This document shows positions 34,507-42,938 of a stretch of 64,000 nucleotides of DNA, one piece after another (the first letter of the stretch is position 1; each line of letters begins with the position of its first letter). The DNA is from Palsa-504 sp963789225 (GTDB taxonomy: Bacteria > Actinomycetota > Actinomycetes > Streptosporangiales > Streptosporangiaceae): positions 44,986 through 108,985 of the forward strand of contig CAWBKD010000004.1 of NCBI GenBank assembly GCA_963789225.1, read 5' to 3'. Under the pieces are notes generated by a model that did no database searches, was not told the origin of the DNA, and saw nothing but the letters and a program-made list of their open reading frames with translations. Both the position numbers and the translations under genes were made by a program.

Positions 34507-36014
34507 TGATTACCACCGCCCACGGATCCGGCTCGTTCATTGAGCAGTTCTTCAAAATCAGCGATCTCGCCTGGCGTTGGGATCGAGGACGAGGTGCCAA
34601 AACTTTGTCCTGCAACCAGCATGGCATGATAAGCATAATAGAAATCTTGCTGGGTTGCGGTATGGCTTGCCGAAATTCGCGCGGCCAGGGCGGCCGCGAA
34701 GGCATCCTTTGAGGCAGATTGGTCCGTTGTGATCACCGGGGCAGGCGGCGGCGGCACGAAGTCGTCGGGTGCACCATAGATCCGGCACTGGTTCGGACCG
34801 AGCACACAGATGGTGCCCACGCCGGCGAGGAGGAGTCGGTGCGCGATGTCCTGCTCGCTGAGCGCGTCATCATCGTCCCCAGCGTCTTCCAGCATTTCCT
34901 GCAGTTCCCACTCGGTGGCTATCAGGTAGTCGATAAGGCGGAGCTCACTTCGGGACAGCGGTGCACCCTCGATCGGGGGCGAGGCCGTGACGATCAGCGG
35001 GCACCTTTTCGACCGTGAGATCACATCAAGGACCACCGCAATGGTTTCCCTGGGAGGTTCGAAGGTGAGGAGTACAACGGAAGCGGTCTCGATGACGTTC
35101 TGGAACGCCGCACTTCGCAAGAACTCGTTGCTCATACGGACTTCGTGCTCGTTCTTCCATCCGATGTGCGCGTACGAGCCGTTCTTGAGCGCGAGGACGA
35201 CGGTCCGCGGGGACATGCTGTTACGTCGCGTCTCAAGGTAGTCCGTGTCGACGCCTTCGGTGCGCAGGAATTCGCGAATCTCGTCTCCCGCCTGGTCCGA
35301 GCCGAGCGGGCTAATCAGCCTCACCGTCGAGCCTTGGCGCGCTAGGCCGACTGCCTGATTCAGCCCCTTGCCGCCCGGGCGCTCTTCGAACGCGTATGCT
35401 TGCACCGAGGTGTAGAAAGTCGGCATGTTCCTCAGGCCGAAACTGAGGTCGTAAACCGCTGCGCCGATAACGACGGCCGCGTACTCGTCCGCCCCCGGTC
35501 CCTCTTGGTTGGGCCGGGTAATGCCCAGGCGACTTCCTTCGAACTCCTCGGTAACTAGCGCGGTGGCGAGCAGTCCGAGGGCGGCGTCCTCCCGGTCAAG
35601 GCGCAGGCTTCGTACGGTGGGCGTCAGTGGTGCAGGCACGCCGTGCGCAGCGTGCAGCTCGTCCCATTCCTGAATGAGCGCGAGGCGCCGGTCCGAAAGA
35701 TCCTCTGCATAGAGGTCCGCTCTCGTAGCCGCCCCTTCGTTCAGCCGAAGAGAAAGGGCGGCGTCGACGACCAGGCTGTCCGTGACCGGGAGCGCTGCTG
35801 CCGCCTCGCGTACCGCCTCAACGATCGCTGCGGCGCGGTCGAGTCCCTGATCCTGGAGGTGACGCACCGAGGTGAGCCGCTCGAGGGTGTCCAAGGCCAG
35901 CGAGGTGCTCGTGATGCGGTCGGATCGCAACCCAACCCGCGTGCGCAGGCTCTTCAACGTTGCCTTAACGCCCGCTGCGGTTCTAGAAGGGTGATCCCAC
36001 CTCATAGCTGACAC
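34503..36014 (-). CDS. Two-part PfkB-family kinase-like protein with altered GAGD motif
   Basis: A 503-residue protein. Residues 1-165 are a mostly helical domain I cannot assign. Residues 175-500 are a PfkB/ribokinase-like fold with the glycine motif RPGGKGLNQA near 215. The catalytic motif normally written GAGD reads SASKD (433-437): the Asp is kept and the anion-hole glycines are changed. Activity on a sugar or nucleoside is therefore doubtful or specialised. It overlaps ribA. Codon use is less GC-rich than in the flanking genes, suggesting transfer. Confidence 0.85.
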   Translation of the reverse strand: MSAMRWDHPSRTAAGVKATLKSLRTRVGLRSDRITSTSLALDTLERLTSVRHLQDQGLDRAAAIVEAVREAAAALPVTDSLVVDAALSLRLNEGAATRADLYAEDLSDRRLALIQEWDELHAAHGVPAPLTPTVRSLRLDREDAALGLLATALVTEEFEGSRLGITRPNQEGPGADEYAAVVIGAAVYDLSFGLRNMPTFYTSVQAYAFEERPGGKGLNQAVGLARQGSTVRLISPLGSDQAGDEIREFLRTEGVDTDYLETRRNSMSPRTVVLALKNGSYAHIGWKNEHEVRMSNEFLRSAAFQNVIETASVVLLTFEPPRETIAVVLDVISRSKRCPLIVTASPPIEGAPLSRSELRLIDYLIATEWELQEMLEDAGDDDDALSEQDIAHRLLLAGVGTICVLGPNQCRIYGAPDDFVPPPPAPVITTDQSASKDAFAAALAARISASHTATQQDFYYAYHAMLVAGQSFGTSSSIPTPGEIADFEELLNERAGSVGGGNQ

Positions 36015-36083
36015 GCCTGAGACACTTCCTCTGGCTGCAATCAGACCTCTGTCCCGACCTGCGCAATCTTAGCGCCATTCGTG

Positions 36084-36095
36084 CGACAATTGTCC
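36084..36095 (-). promoter_or_regulatory. Element shared with the sigma-like gene region (copy 2)
   Basis: GGACAATTGTCG on the minus strand, containing the perfect palindrome GACAATTGTC (36085-36094), lies 70 bases before the pfkB-like ATG. A weak -10-like TAAGAT follows. Copy 1 is at 33798-33809 with one base different. Confidence 0.5.
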
Positions 36096-36104
36096 ACTGC
36101 CCCT

Positions 36105-36325
36105 CCTGACGCGAACGTCAGTTACTCGTTGCGGCAATCTACCGGCGGGCAACTGACCGTGTTCAGGAGGATAGCGGGCTCGGGGTAGTTCTGGCTCGGG
36201 TTTGGCTCGACCGGTTCGGCACCCAGCGTGACCACCTTCGAGCCGAGGTCCTGTCCAGCTGGGTGCTCCTGCCGGGCCTGCATGACGTGCGGTCGCTGCT
36301 GCAGGCCGTCCGCGAGCCGCGGTGA
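36105..36325 (+). pseudogene. Possible gene relic without start codon
   Basis: A plus-strand frame in the 389-base gap 36015-36403 translates to a coding-like sequence (LLVAAIYRRATDRVQEDSGL, then RVWLDRFGTQRDHLRAEVL and VRSLLQAVREPR) ending at a TGA near 36323. It has no ATG, GTG or TTG after the preceding stop. It may be the tail of a gene cut at the island edge. The rest of the gap holds the pfkB-like promoter element and nothing else I can name. Confidence 0.3.
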
Positions 36326-36403
36326 AACTGCCTGAGGAGCGTGTGTCAGGTTCGCCGCCGGGTCGGCTCTTCTGTTTCAGGTGCTGACCGAAGGAGGCAG
36401 GGA

Positions 36404-37318
36404 ATGACCATCGAAACCATCACCGAGCACGGCGATCCCAACCCCGATCCCCAACCCGATCCGACCACTACCACGCAGGCGTACATAGAACCCGCAACAC
36501 CGGCGGACGCCACGCTGCAGGGCCAGGCGACCGCCACGATCAAGCGTCTGCTTGAGGAACACCCGGCGGTCGCCAAGGAGATCAAGGAAACCCTGCGCAC
36601 CCGCGTTTACCTCCGGGAACTGGCCGGACGTACCGGCCAGGCCGAGGCACGCGAGTGCGGCACCGAAGAGCACGAGGCCAACCTGGCCGTCAAGCTCGAT
36701 CCCGGCGATCACCGGAAACTCAGCTTCGGGCTGGGCTTCGCCATCGTCGTCGCCCTGGTGATCCTCGATGCCGTCCCGCTGAACTGGGCCGCCCAGGCGT
36801 TCGGCCTCCTTTCCGCCGGGACCTTGCTCGTCACGTGCATCCTGGTCGTCGCGTCGATCGCGGCCATGCTGGGCTTCGAGGTCACCCGCGGCCACCCAAG
36901 GCGGCGTGGCGTGCTCACGGCAGTTGTCACGGCGGCGTACCTCGCGCTCCTGGGACTCCGCGCCGAGTTCCTGATCACGGTGTCCGGCGAGTCGCTCCCG
37001 GTCGCCTTGCTGCAGTCCGCCCTGCTGACCGCGATCTCGGCCGGCCTGGTCCTGTCCGGCTCGGCTGTCCTGGCGCGGACCCGGTACTTCAGCCATTCGC
37101 GGGCTCGCGCCGCTGCCCGGCGCGCGGCTCAGGCCGCTGACGACGCCCGCGCCGCGGAACGACAGGCCGCCGAAAAGCTCCAGCGTCACATGGGCACCCT
37201 GCACCAGATGCTCCTGCCGTGGGCGCTTCGCTCTACGGCCCCGGAGGGCGTCGATCACGCCAACTGGGACGCCGCGCTCGACCGGGCCATCCGCGCTCTA
37301 TTCGCACCGACGACGTGA
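36404..37318 (+). CDS. Four-helix membrane protein, unknown function
   Basis: A 304-residue protein. A Pro/Thr-rich acidic N-terminus and a soluble helical part (to about 115) are followed by four membrane helices (about 105-230). A basic, Ala/Arg-rich cytoplasmic coiled-coil (ARAAARRAAQAADDARAAER) follows, then a short C-terminal domain. ATG 36404 follows an AAGGAGG site. Its plan resembles the protein at 40145-40954, with membrane core then helical tail, hinting at related roles. Confidence 0.75.
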   Translation: MTIETITEHGDPNPDPQPDPTTTTQAYIEPATPADATLQGQATATIKRLLEEHPAVAKEIKETLRTRVYLRELAGRTGQAEARECGTEEHEANLAVKLDPGDHRKLSFGLGFAIVVALVILDAVPLNWAAQAFGLLSAGTLLVTCILVVASIAAMLGFEVTRGHPRRRGVLTAVVTAAYLALLGLRAEFLITVSGESLPVALLQSALLTAISAGLVLSGSAVLARTRYFSHSRARAAARRAAQAADDARAAERQAAEKLQRHMGTLHQMLLPWALRSTAPEGVDHANWDAALDRAIRALFAPTT

Positions 37319-37475
37319 GACGACGTGACCGGGCGCGGCTTGCCGTTCCCTGCTCACAGTGACCCTCCAGACGTAGCTCAAGCTGAGCGTGACGCCGCCT
37401 GTCCTTGCGGACACGAACTCAAGTTCCAGCAGAAAATGCTGGCCAAGGCGGCCATTACGGCGTGGAATTGTAGTT

Positions 37476-38750
37476 ATGAACGACCTCACGCCGAATGTTG
37501 AGCGCGAGACTGGCCAGGTGATCCTTGAAGGCCTTCCCGCCGGCGTGGCGGGTGAAGCCCCTCTGATCCCCGTGCCAGGTCTGGACCTGGCCTTCGACCG
37601 TGCCGATGGCCGTCTGTGCCGGGTGGTAGTCGATACCGACGGTGCCGACGGGTCCATCTCGGTCGGTGAGCAGGTAGCAGCGATGCTTATCCAGTTGTTC
37701 GGCGCGGACGCGCCGAGCGTGGTATCTAACCCAGCGGGAGCGCACGCGCTCTCGCCCGATCCGAGGCTAGCCGTAGCGCTGTCAAGACTGGCCCGCCTCG
37801 ACGCGGCCCGGGCCACCAGCCCGGTTCCGCCCAGCTCGCCCTGGTGGGCGGCCGAGGCCGCCGATCTCGCCGAACACGCCGGCCTGCCCGCGCGGGCCGA
37901 CGCCGAAGCACACCGAGCCCTGGCCACACTGCCCGGGCAACTGGACAGCATCGACACATCAGTGCTTCCCCAACAAGCCGTCCGGGCGGCTCTGGCCGTC
38001 GCCGCGCTCACCGCGGCGGACGATTCCACGGCCGCCACCCGGCTACGGGAGGCAATCGGCCGGCGATCCGGGCCGCCGCCCGGAGCCCCGGCTCCTATAT
38101 CCGAATTCGACGTGGCCGCCGAGGTGGAAAGCCTCGAGAAGGACGGCGTCCGCCTGGCCGGCCTGCAGTGGATGCTCGACCCCGGCCTGGTGCCCGAAGG
38201 GCTTTTCCGCCCTGGGCTCTCGCCTTACTCGGATCTGTCGGTAAGGCACGAGCGCGCGGCGGGGCAGGTAGTGGTCGAGGCCGTTCTGGCCCCGGGCGCG
38301 GACTGCGGCGCACTCGGCCGCTGCCTGGCCCGGCTGGTGGACCCGGACGTCCGCCGCGTCCTGGCCCAGGCAGCGTTCACGAAGACGGCTCCGGACCGTG
38401 CCCGGGCCGAACTGCAGCTGCCGTTCCCGCTGGATGAACTGCCAGAGAGCTGGATCGACGTGGTGCAGGACAAGCTGTGGCCGGTCCGCAGCGCCAAAGG
38501 ACACCGGATCAGGCGCGCCCTACGCTGGGCCGACGCAGCCCTTCGCGCCGAACGCGCCCCGGCCGGACTGGCCCCGCTTTCGGCTCACGAGGACTGGGCC
38601 GCCCTGGCCGCTGTGGCCTGGGAGCGGTGCCAACGCGACTGGGAAGCGGCCGGCGATGCCGGCCGCGCCGGCCAGGCCGCCCGGCGCCCGCCCGTTCCGC
38701 AGCGGACCTGTGACGGTCCCGCCTATCTGGCCGAGGCAATCGGCCGCTAG
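37476..38750 (+). CDS. Conserved-looking soluble protein, unknown function
   Basis: A 424-residue Ala-rich protein with no signal peptide or membrane helix. It has an N-terminal alpha/beta part (about 1-90), a helical repeat-like middle (LARLDAARATS, then DLAEHAGLPARADAEAHRAL) and a C-terminal helical domain with EDWAALAAVAWERCQRDWEAA. I do not recognise a family. It follows the membrane protein gene at 36404 by 157 bases and ends at a strong terminator. Confidence 0.75.
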   Translation: MNDLTPNVERETGQVILEGLPAGVAGEAPLIPVPGLDLAFDRADGRLCRVVVDTDGADGSISVGEQVAAMLIQLFGADAPSVVSNPAGAHALSPDPRLAVALSRLARLDAARATSPVPPSSPWWAAEAADLAEHAGLPARADAEAHRALATLPGQLDSIDTSVLPQQAVRAALAVAALTAADDSTAATRLREAIGRRSGPPPGAPAPISEFDVAAEVESLEKDGVRLAGLQWMLDPGLVPEGLFRPGLSPYSDLSVRHERAAGQVVVEAVLAPGADCGALGRCLARLVDPDVRRVLAQAAFTKTAPDRARAELQLPFPLDELPESWIDVVQDKLWPVRSAKGHRIRRALRWADAALRAERAPAGLAPLSAHEDWAALAAVAWERCQRDWEAAGDAGRAGQAARRPPVPQRTCDGPAYLAEAIGR

Positions 38751-38756
38751 AACAAG

Positions 38757-38793
38757 GGCCCCGGAAGCGACCGCACCCGTCGCTTCCGGGGCC
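38757..38793. terminator. Strong hairpin, probably bidirectional terminator
   Basis: GGGCCCCGGAAGCGAC and GTCGCTTCCGGGGCCC form a 16-base-pair perfect stem around a seven-base loop. It lies exactly between two convergent genes, so it can end both transcripts. Confidence 0.9.
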
Positions 38794-38811
38794 CGTAGTA
38801 TGGGCGGCCGC

Positions 38812-39960
38812 TTAGGTCTTCTCGATCACCACCAGCACCCGCCGGTTCGCGGCCGAGGCCCCCGATCCGACCACGTCGCTGGCGCCGTGACCGACGATGA
38901 TCAACTCGGACTCCGGAACCCTGCTGGCCTCGAGCCAGCCAGCTACCGCCGTGGCACGCTCAAACGACAGGACATAATTGGCCTCAGCGGTCCCGGGAGT
39001 ACTCGCGAACCCGTTGATCACCGCAGTTACCCCCGGCCGCCGCAGCTGCGCCAGCAGCTGCTTGAGCGAGGAGACCGCGGCCGGGCTGAGCGCGTAGCTG
39101 TCGTTACCGAACAGCACCGGCACCGAGACGGAATCGCTCGGCCCCTGCTCACTCAAGTCGGCCGAGACCAGCCGCGCGAGCTGCGCGGCGGTGACCTCCG
39201 ACCCCACCAGGGCGGCCTGCGCTGCCCCGGCCCCCAGCAGGTCAACCTGGACCGCGCTGGCCGCGGCCTCGGTCGGGAGATAGCTGGCCACGACGATGAC
39301 ATCGTCGCCGGTCAGCTCACCGGCCGGAAGCGCGCCGCTGAGGTCGTCGCAGAACAGCACGATGACCCGGTGGTGCCCGAAGACGTTGCCCGCTTCCTCT
39401 TCCAGACCCGCCAGCGTGCTGGCCGCGACCGCGCTCTCGGCCGCCAGGCTGGCCTGATCGCCGGGCGGGTCGGCCAGCCTGCTGAGCTTCTGCGAGATGG
39501 ACAGTCTGGCCAGCCAGGCCGAGGTGTCCGCGCGCGTCTGCGCGGCGTCGGCCGCCAGATCCGCGGCCCGCTTGGCCTGCCAGGCCTTCAGCCGATTGTG
39601 GTACTGAGCCGTCCGGTATTCCGTCTGGCCGCTGCCCGGAGCCAGCGGCTCGTCCGGGAGAACGACCGCCGACGGCGCCGGGGAATCCGACGCGATGATC
39701 GTCCTGGGCGGCATGCCCGCCTGCAGGATCCTGATGTCCTCGTTCGGCCGGGCGGTGCTGGCCACCAGAATGGACAGCGCCATGCTCGAGGATGACCCGT
39801 TCACCACCGCCAGCAGCGCCGTGGTGGGGACGTTCGGCCTGAACGTCACGGTGTGTCCCGTCGCCGGTCCGTCCGGTGAGCTGGCCAGGCTGCAGCCGGT
39901 CAGCATGGTGATCGCGGCGGTGACAGCGATCCAGGTCGTCCGCTGGACAAGCTTCCTCAT
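38812..39960 (-). CDS. Lipoprotein with OmpA-like C-terminal domain
   Basis: A 382-residue protein. It has a signal peptide with lipobox MLTGC (Cys23), a middle region with a coiled stretch (AWQAKRAADLAADAAQTRAD), and a C-terminal OmpA/MotB-like domain with FGNDSYALSPAAVSSLKQLL, VINGFAST and SFERATAVAGWLEA. It likely sits on the outer face of the membrane and contacts peptidoglycan or wall polymer. I chose ATG 39960 because the signal peptide starts there; the frame is open further upstream. Divergent from 40145. Confidence 0.85.
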   Translation of the reverse strand: MRKLVQRTTWIAVTAAITMLTGCSLASSPDGPATGHTVTFRPNVPTTALLAVVNGSSSSMALSILVASTARPNEDIRILQAGMPPRTIIASDSPAPSAVVLPDEPLAPGSGQTEYRTAQYHNRLKAWQAKRAADLAADAAQTRADTSAWLARLSISQKLSRLADPPGDQASLAAESAVAASTLAGLEEEAGNVFGHHRVIVLFCDDLSGALPAGELTGDDVIVVASYLPTEAAASAVQVDLLGAGAAQAALVGSEVTAAQLARLVSADLSEQGPSDSVSVPVLFGNDSYALSPAAVSSLKQLLAQLRRPGVTAVINGFASTPGTAEANYVLSFERATAVAGWLEASRVPESELIIVGHGASDVVGSGASAANRRVLVVIEKT

Positions 39961-40050
39961 CGCTTGCTCCTTCTCTTCCGTCCCGCTGGCCATCGCCGCA
40001 GGATCTCCGGTTTCTGGAAGGAAAGAGGACCGCCACGGCCAGCCCTGACA

Positions 40051-40084
40051 AGGGCGACAGTGGGACCTGGCCAGGGCGACAGTG
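40051..40084. promoter_or_regulatory. Direct repeats in the lipoprotein/membrane protein divergent promoter
   Basis: AGGGCGACAGTG occurs at 40051-40062 and again at 40073-40084, 22 bases apart, about two helical turns. This suits two molecules of a regulator on one DNA face, controlling the lipoprotein and the 40145 gene. The second copy runs into a GTGTCAGC motif found elsewhere in the 40-45 kb region. Confidence 0.45.
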
Positions 40085-40144
40085 TCAGCCAACGAGGTCT
40101 CAGCCCTCTCATGGGAGAAGGAGCGCACGAGAGAGGACAGGGCC

Positions 40145-40954
40145 ATGCCGCCAGATCACCGGCTGACACCGGCCCGGATCATCGGTGAGCTGCTACTTAA
40201 CCATCCGGAAGCCGCCAGCCTGCTGGCCGCCGCCACCCGCTGGCGGTCGCTGGCGGTGTGGTCGGCGGCCAACGCCCGCCAGAAGTTCGCCACGGCCCAG
40301 GCCGCCCGACTCGCCTACGAGGAGCTTGCCTACCTCCTAGAGCCGCGCCGCCACCACTCCATCAATCTCGTCGCCGGTCTGCTGCTTCTCATCATGCTGA
40401 GCGCCGGATTGGTCATTCTTGACCTCATCGAACTCGGCGGGATGAGGTCGGTGCCGGCCGCGCTGGCGGCTACCGTCGTCTGGCTGACCGCGGCCTGGCT
40501 TGACGCGATCGCTGTCCGCCATCGGCGCTGGACGCTGGTGGCCGCCATCACCGCCGCGGGATCCGTGCTCGGTCTGCTGCTGGTTGTCCTGCACGCGGTC
40601 GGCTCGCATCCGGCCTGGCCGGATGTCGGCGGGCGCGCCGTCTTCGGCGCACTCACCGGAGCCTTCATTCTCGTGCTCGCCGCCGGTGCCGCCGCACTCA
40701 TGGCCAATCTGGAGTCGGCCAGCCTGCTGGCGGCCCGGCGGCGCTGGTACCGAGCCCGGGCCGCCCACGAGGAGGCGACCAAGATTGAGCAGGCCGACTC
40801 CCGGGCCGCCGCAGTTGCCATCCAGTCCTGGCTAGGTCTGGTCCGGGCTCGGATGACCACCATCGCCGCAGACGATGACTACCTCGCCCAGGCGACCGTA
40901 GCCTTCGCCGCCGCCCTCGTAGGCAACGGCCATCCGCAACTTTCGTCTCCATAA
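40145..40954 (+). CDS. Membrane protein, unknown function
   Basis: A 269-residue protein. A helical N-terminus (to about 75) precedes four membrane helices (about 75-200), and a cytoplasmic helical tail (ARAAHEEATKIEQADSRAAA) follows. ATG 40145 follows a GAGAGGACAG site; an earlier ATG at 40082 would run through the direct repeats. The plan is similar to the 36404 protein. Divergent from the OmpA-like lipoprotein gene, so the two may act together at the envelope. Confidence 0.75.
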   Translation: MPPDHRLTPARIIGELLLNHPEAASLLAAATRWRSLAVWSAANARQKFATAQAARLAYEELAYLLEPRRHHSINLVAGLLLLIMLSAGLVILDLIELGGMRSVPAALAATVVWLTAAWLDAIAVRHRRWTLVAAITAAGSVLGLLLVVLHAVGSHPAWPDVGGRAVFGALTGAFILVLAAGAAALMANLESASLLAARRRWYRARAAHEEATKIEQADSRAAAVAIQSWLGLVRARMTTIAADDDYLAQATVAFAAALVGNGHPQLSSP

Positions 40955-41072
40955 GATCCCGCAGCCCGATCCTTGGTGTCAGCAAGCCGACCTCAGCGGT
41001 GTCAGCGCGGTGACTGACGCCCGCGCCCCGATCCGGCACGCTGATGGCAATTGAACGGAAAAGGACGGGGCG

Positions 41073-41165
41073 ATGAGAATGCCAGACGGTGAGCGCATCC
41101 TGCAGGAGCGACTAGGCACCACTCAGCGAGCTCAGGCGCCGACGGGAGTGCCGGTCTCGGCCTGA
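41073..41165 (+). pseudogene. Short frame resembling the start of a PPOX-family gene
   Basis: Thirty codons with a good AAGGACGGGG site give MPDGERILQERLGTTQRAQA, which looks like the N-terminal helix of pyridoxamine-phosphate-oxidase-like proteins. It stops before the barrel domain. It is most likely a truncated leftover; a genuine small peptide is possible. Confidence 0.35.
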
Positions 41166-41172
41166 CCGTAGG

Positions 41173-42012
41173 TCAGTACGTGATGCCGGGGAACTGCTCG
41201 CGGGCGCGCTCTAGCTGGCCGGCCCACTCGCGGGGCCAGCCGAACGCGCGGGCGGCCTGGCCGCTCAGGTCGGCGGCCGCGGCACCGCTGGTGAAGTGGA
41301 CGTACTCGCCCCAGTTCATCCGCCGGGTGTAGGTCCCGCCGGAGTCGCGCGGGAAGTGCCGGGCTAGCTCCCGGAAGAACCTGTTCATGACCTCCGCCCG
41401 CCCGCACTCCTGCCATAGCGGGTAGAACCAGTCGCGGAACCAGTGGGTCCCCCGGCGGGGGAAATCGTCGGTGTTGCCGGTGAACCGGCGGTAGACGCCC
41501 GCGGCCTCCCGGTCCATGCCCAGCGCCGTGTAGAGGTCATAGATGTAGAACTCGGCCCACTTGCTGTCGCCCCAGATCTCATACGCGGGTGAGCCGTGGG
41601 CACCGTTGTTGGCGCTCTCCACCGAGTGCCCGATCTCATGCGCCGGCAGCTCGCGAGCCAGGGCGTTGCCCTCCCGCCAGTTGTCCAGCCCGCAGTCGCT
41701 GACGTTGTGGTGGTCGTGAACGGGGCTGATGTAGTAGCCTGCGTGGCCGCCGCCGTGCCGCCCGGCGTGATGGATGGAGTAGATGCGCGGGTCAGGCCCG
41801 AACGCGTCGCCGTAGGTGGCCTTGGAGTATTGCCAGGTCACATTGATGAACCGGGGTAGCCATCCGACCTCGGACCGGCGCACGTCGGGATCCAGGTAGA
41901 TCGCGCAGTGCTCGTCGCTGTGGTAGAGCCGGAGCAACTGGCGGTGGTCGAACCAGTGCTCCTGCCAGGTGGCCGGCGGCTCAGCCAGCTGACGCTCCGA
42001 CTCTGCCTCCAC
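41173..42012 (-). CDS. Putative zinc metallopeptidase-like protein (HEXXH)
   Basis: A 279-residue protein without a signal peptide. It contains ELPAHEIGHSVES, an HEXXH zinc motif, with a further region (WGDSKWAEFYIYDLYTALG) that may supply the third ligand. Many His residues precede it (YYISPVHDHHNVSDCG). The GTG start at 42012 follows a GGGAGGACCTG site. Substrate unknown; secretion is not evident, so an intracellular or non-classical role is possible. Confidence 0.75.
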   Translation of the reverse strand: MEAESERQLAEPPATWQEHWFDHRQLLRLYHSDEHCAIYLDPDVRRSEVGWLPRFINVTWQYSKATYGDAFGPDPRIYSIHHAGRHGGGHAGYYISPVHDHHNVSDCGLDNWREGNALARELPAHEIGHSVESANNGAHGSPAYEIWGDSKWAEFYIYDLYTALGMDREAAGVYRRFTGNTDDFPRRGTHWFRDWFYPLWQECGRAEVMNRFFRELARHFPRDSGGTYTRRMNWGEYVHFTSGAAAADLSGQAARAFGWPREWAGQLERAREQFPGITY

Positions 42013-42083
42013 CAGGTCCTCCCACTCCGGGCCCTGCCCCGGCGGTGTTCGTTAAGCCCTCATCAAACGCGATCGTATGGCCA

Positions 42084-42875
42084 TTAGCCTGCCCGCTGCC
42101 GGGAGGGGGCGCCGGCGATGAGGTCTCGCAGCCGGTTCCAGCGCTCCTGGTGACGCTCGCCGTAACGGCGTGCGGCTCGCCTGGCGAGCCGCGGTCGGCT
42201 GGCATAGCGGTGCTCCGCCCACCATGACCCCGGCTTGGCCAGCCTGATGGCTCCGACCAGAGCCACGACGCTGATGAAGATGCCGGTAACACCGGTCACG
42301 ACCTTTCCCTTGAGCAGGCAGATCACGCAAAGCAGGAGATTGACGGCGATGACAGCGACCGACGACCACCACCCCGCGGTCCCGATACGGCCGGTCACGA
42401 AGTCAGCGCCGCCGATCAGCGCCCCGGTTATGACCAGGACACAGAAGATCGCATCGACCGATTTCCGCCCCTGATCGGTCCAGTAGACATCCTCCAGGTG
42501 CAGCCAGAGCGCGAACTCATCGACGGTGAGGCCGACGCCCACCCCGAACACGGCGGCGGCCACGTCGAGTGGCGCCCCTCGCGGCGTCTGCGATACCAGG
42601 ACGATGCCGGTGCCGATGATGACCAGGATGCCGAAGACCTGGTGATGAATGTGATGGCCCGCGATTCGGACGTTGCCCAGCCCGGCCCCGGCACCGGTCC
42701 CTGACCGGATCAGCCTGGTCACGAGCCTGGCGATGATGAAGGTCACCAGTATCGCCAGGAACATCCACATCATGGGGCGCAGCGAAAGGTCGCTCCGGTC
42801 AACCGGGATCCTCAGCCGAGGCGAGACCTTCACCCCGGACGGGATCTTCACCCGGGAACCGAGCCGTGACCCCAT
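42084..42875 (-). CDS. Integral membrane protein with HHIHHQ motif
   Basis: About 263 residues with six predicted membrane helices. The conserved-looking AGHHIHHQVFGI and DEFALWLHLEDVYW motifs suggest a metal- or haem-binding membrane protein of an uncharacterised actinobacterial family. A basic C-terminal tail follows. Start uncertain: ATG 42875 is used, but a TTG at 42938 or GTG at 42896 would add 14-21 residues. Confidence 0.75.
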   Translation of the reverse strand: MGSRLGSRVKIPSGVKVSPRLRIPVDRSDLSLRPMMWMFLAILVTFIIARLVTRLIRSGTGAGAGLGNVRIAGHHIHHQVFGILVIIGTGIVLVSQTPRGAPLDVAAAVFGVGVGLTVDEFALWLHLEDVYWTDQGRKSVDAIFCVLVITGALIGGADFVTGRIGTAGWWSSVAVIAVNLLLCVICLLKGKVVTGVTGIFISVVALVGAIRLAKPGSWWAEHRYASRPRLARRAARRYGERHQERWNRLRDLIAGAPSRQRAG

Positions 42876-42938
42876 GCGGCCAGCCTCAAGTTGCACGGTG
42901 GCCCGCTCAGCCGCGGTCGCCTGCGGGCGCGCCGACAA

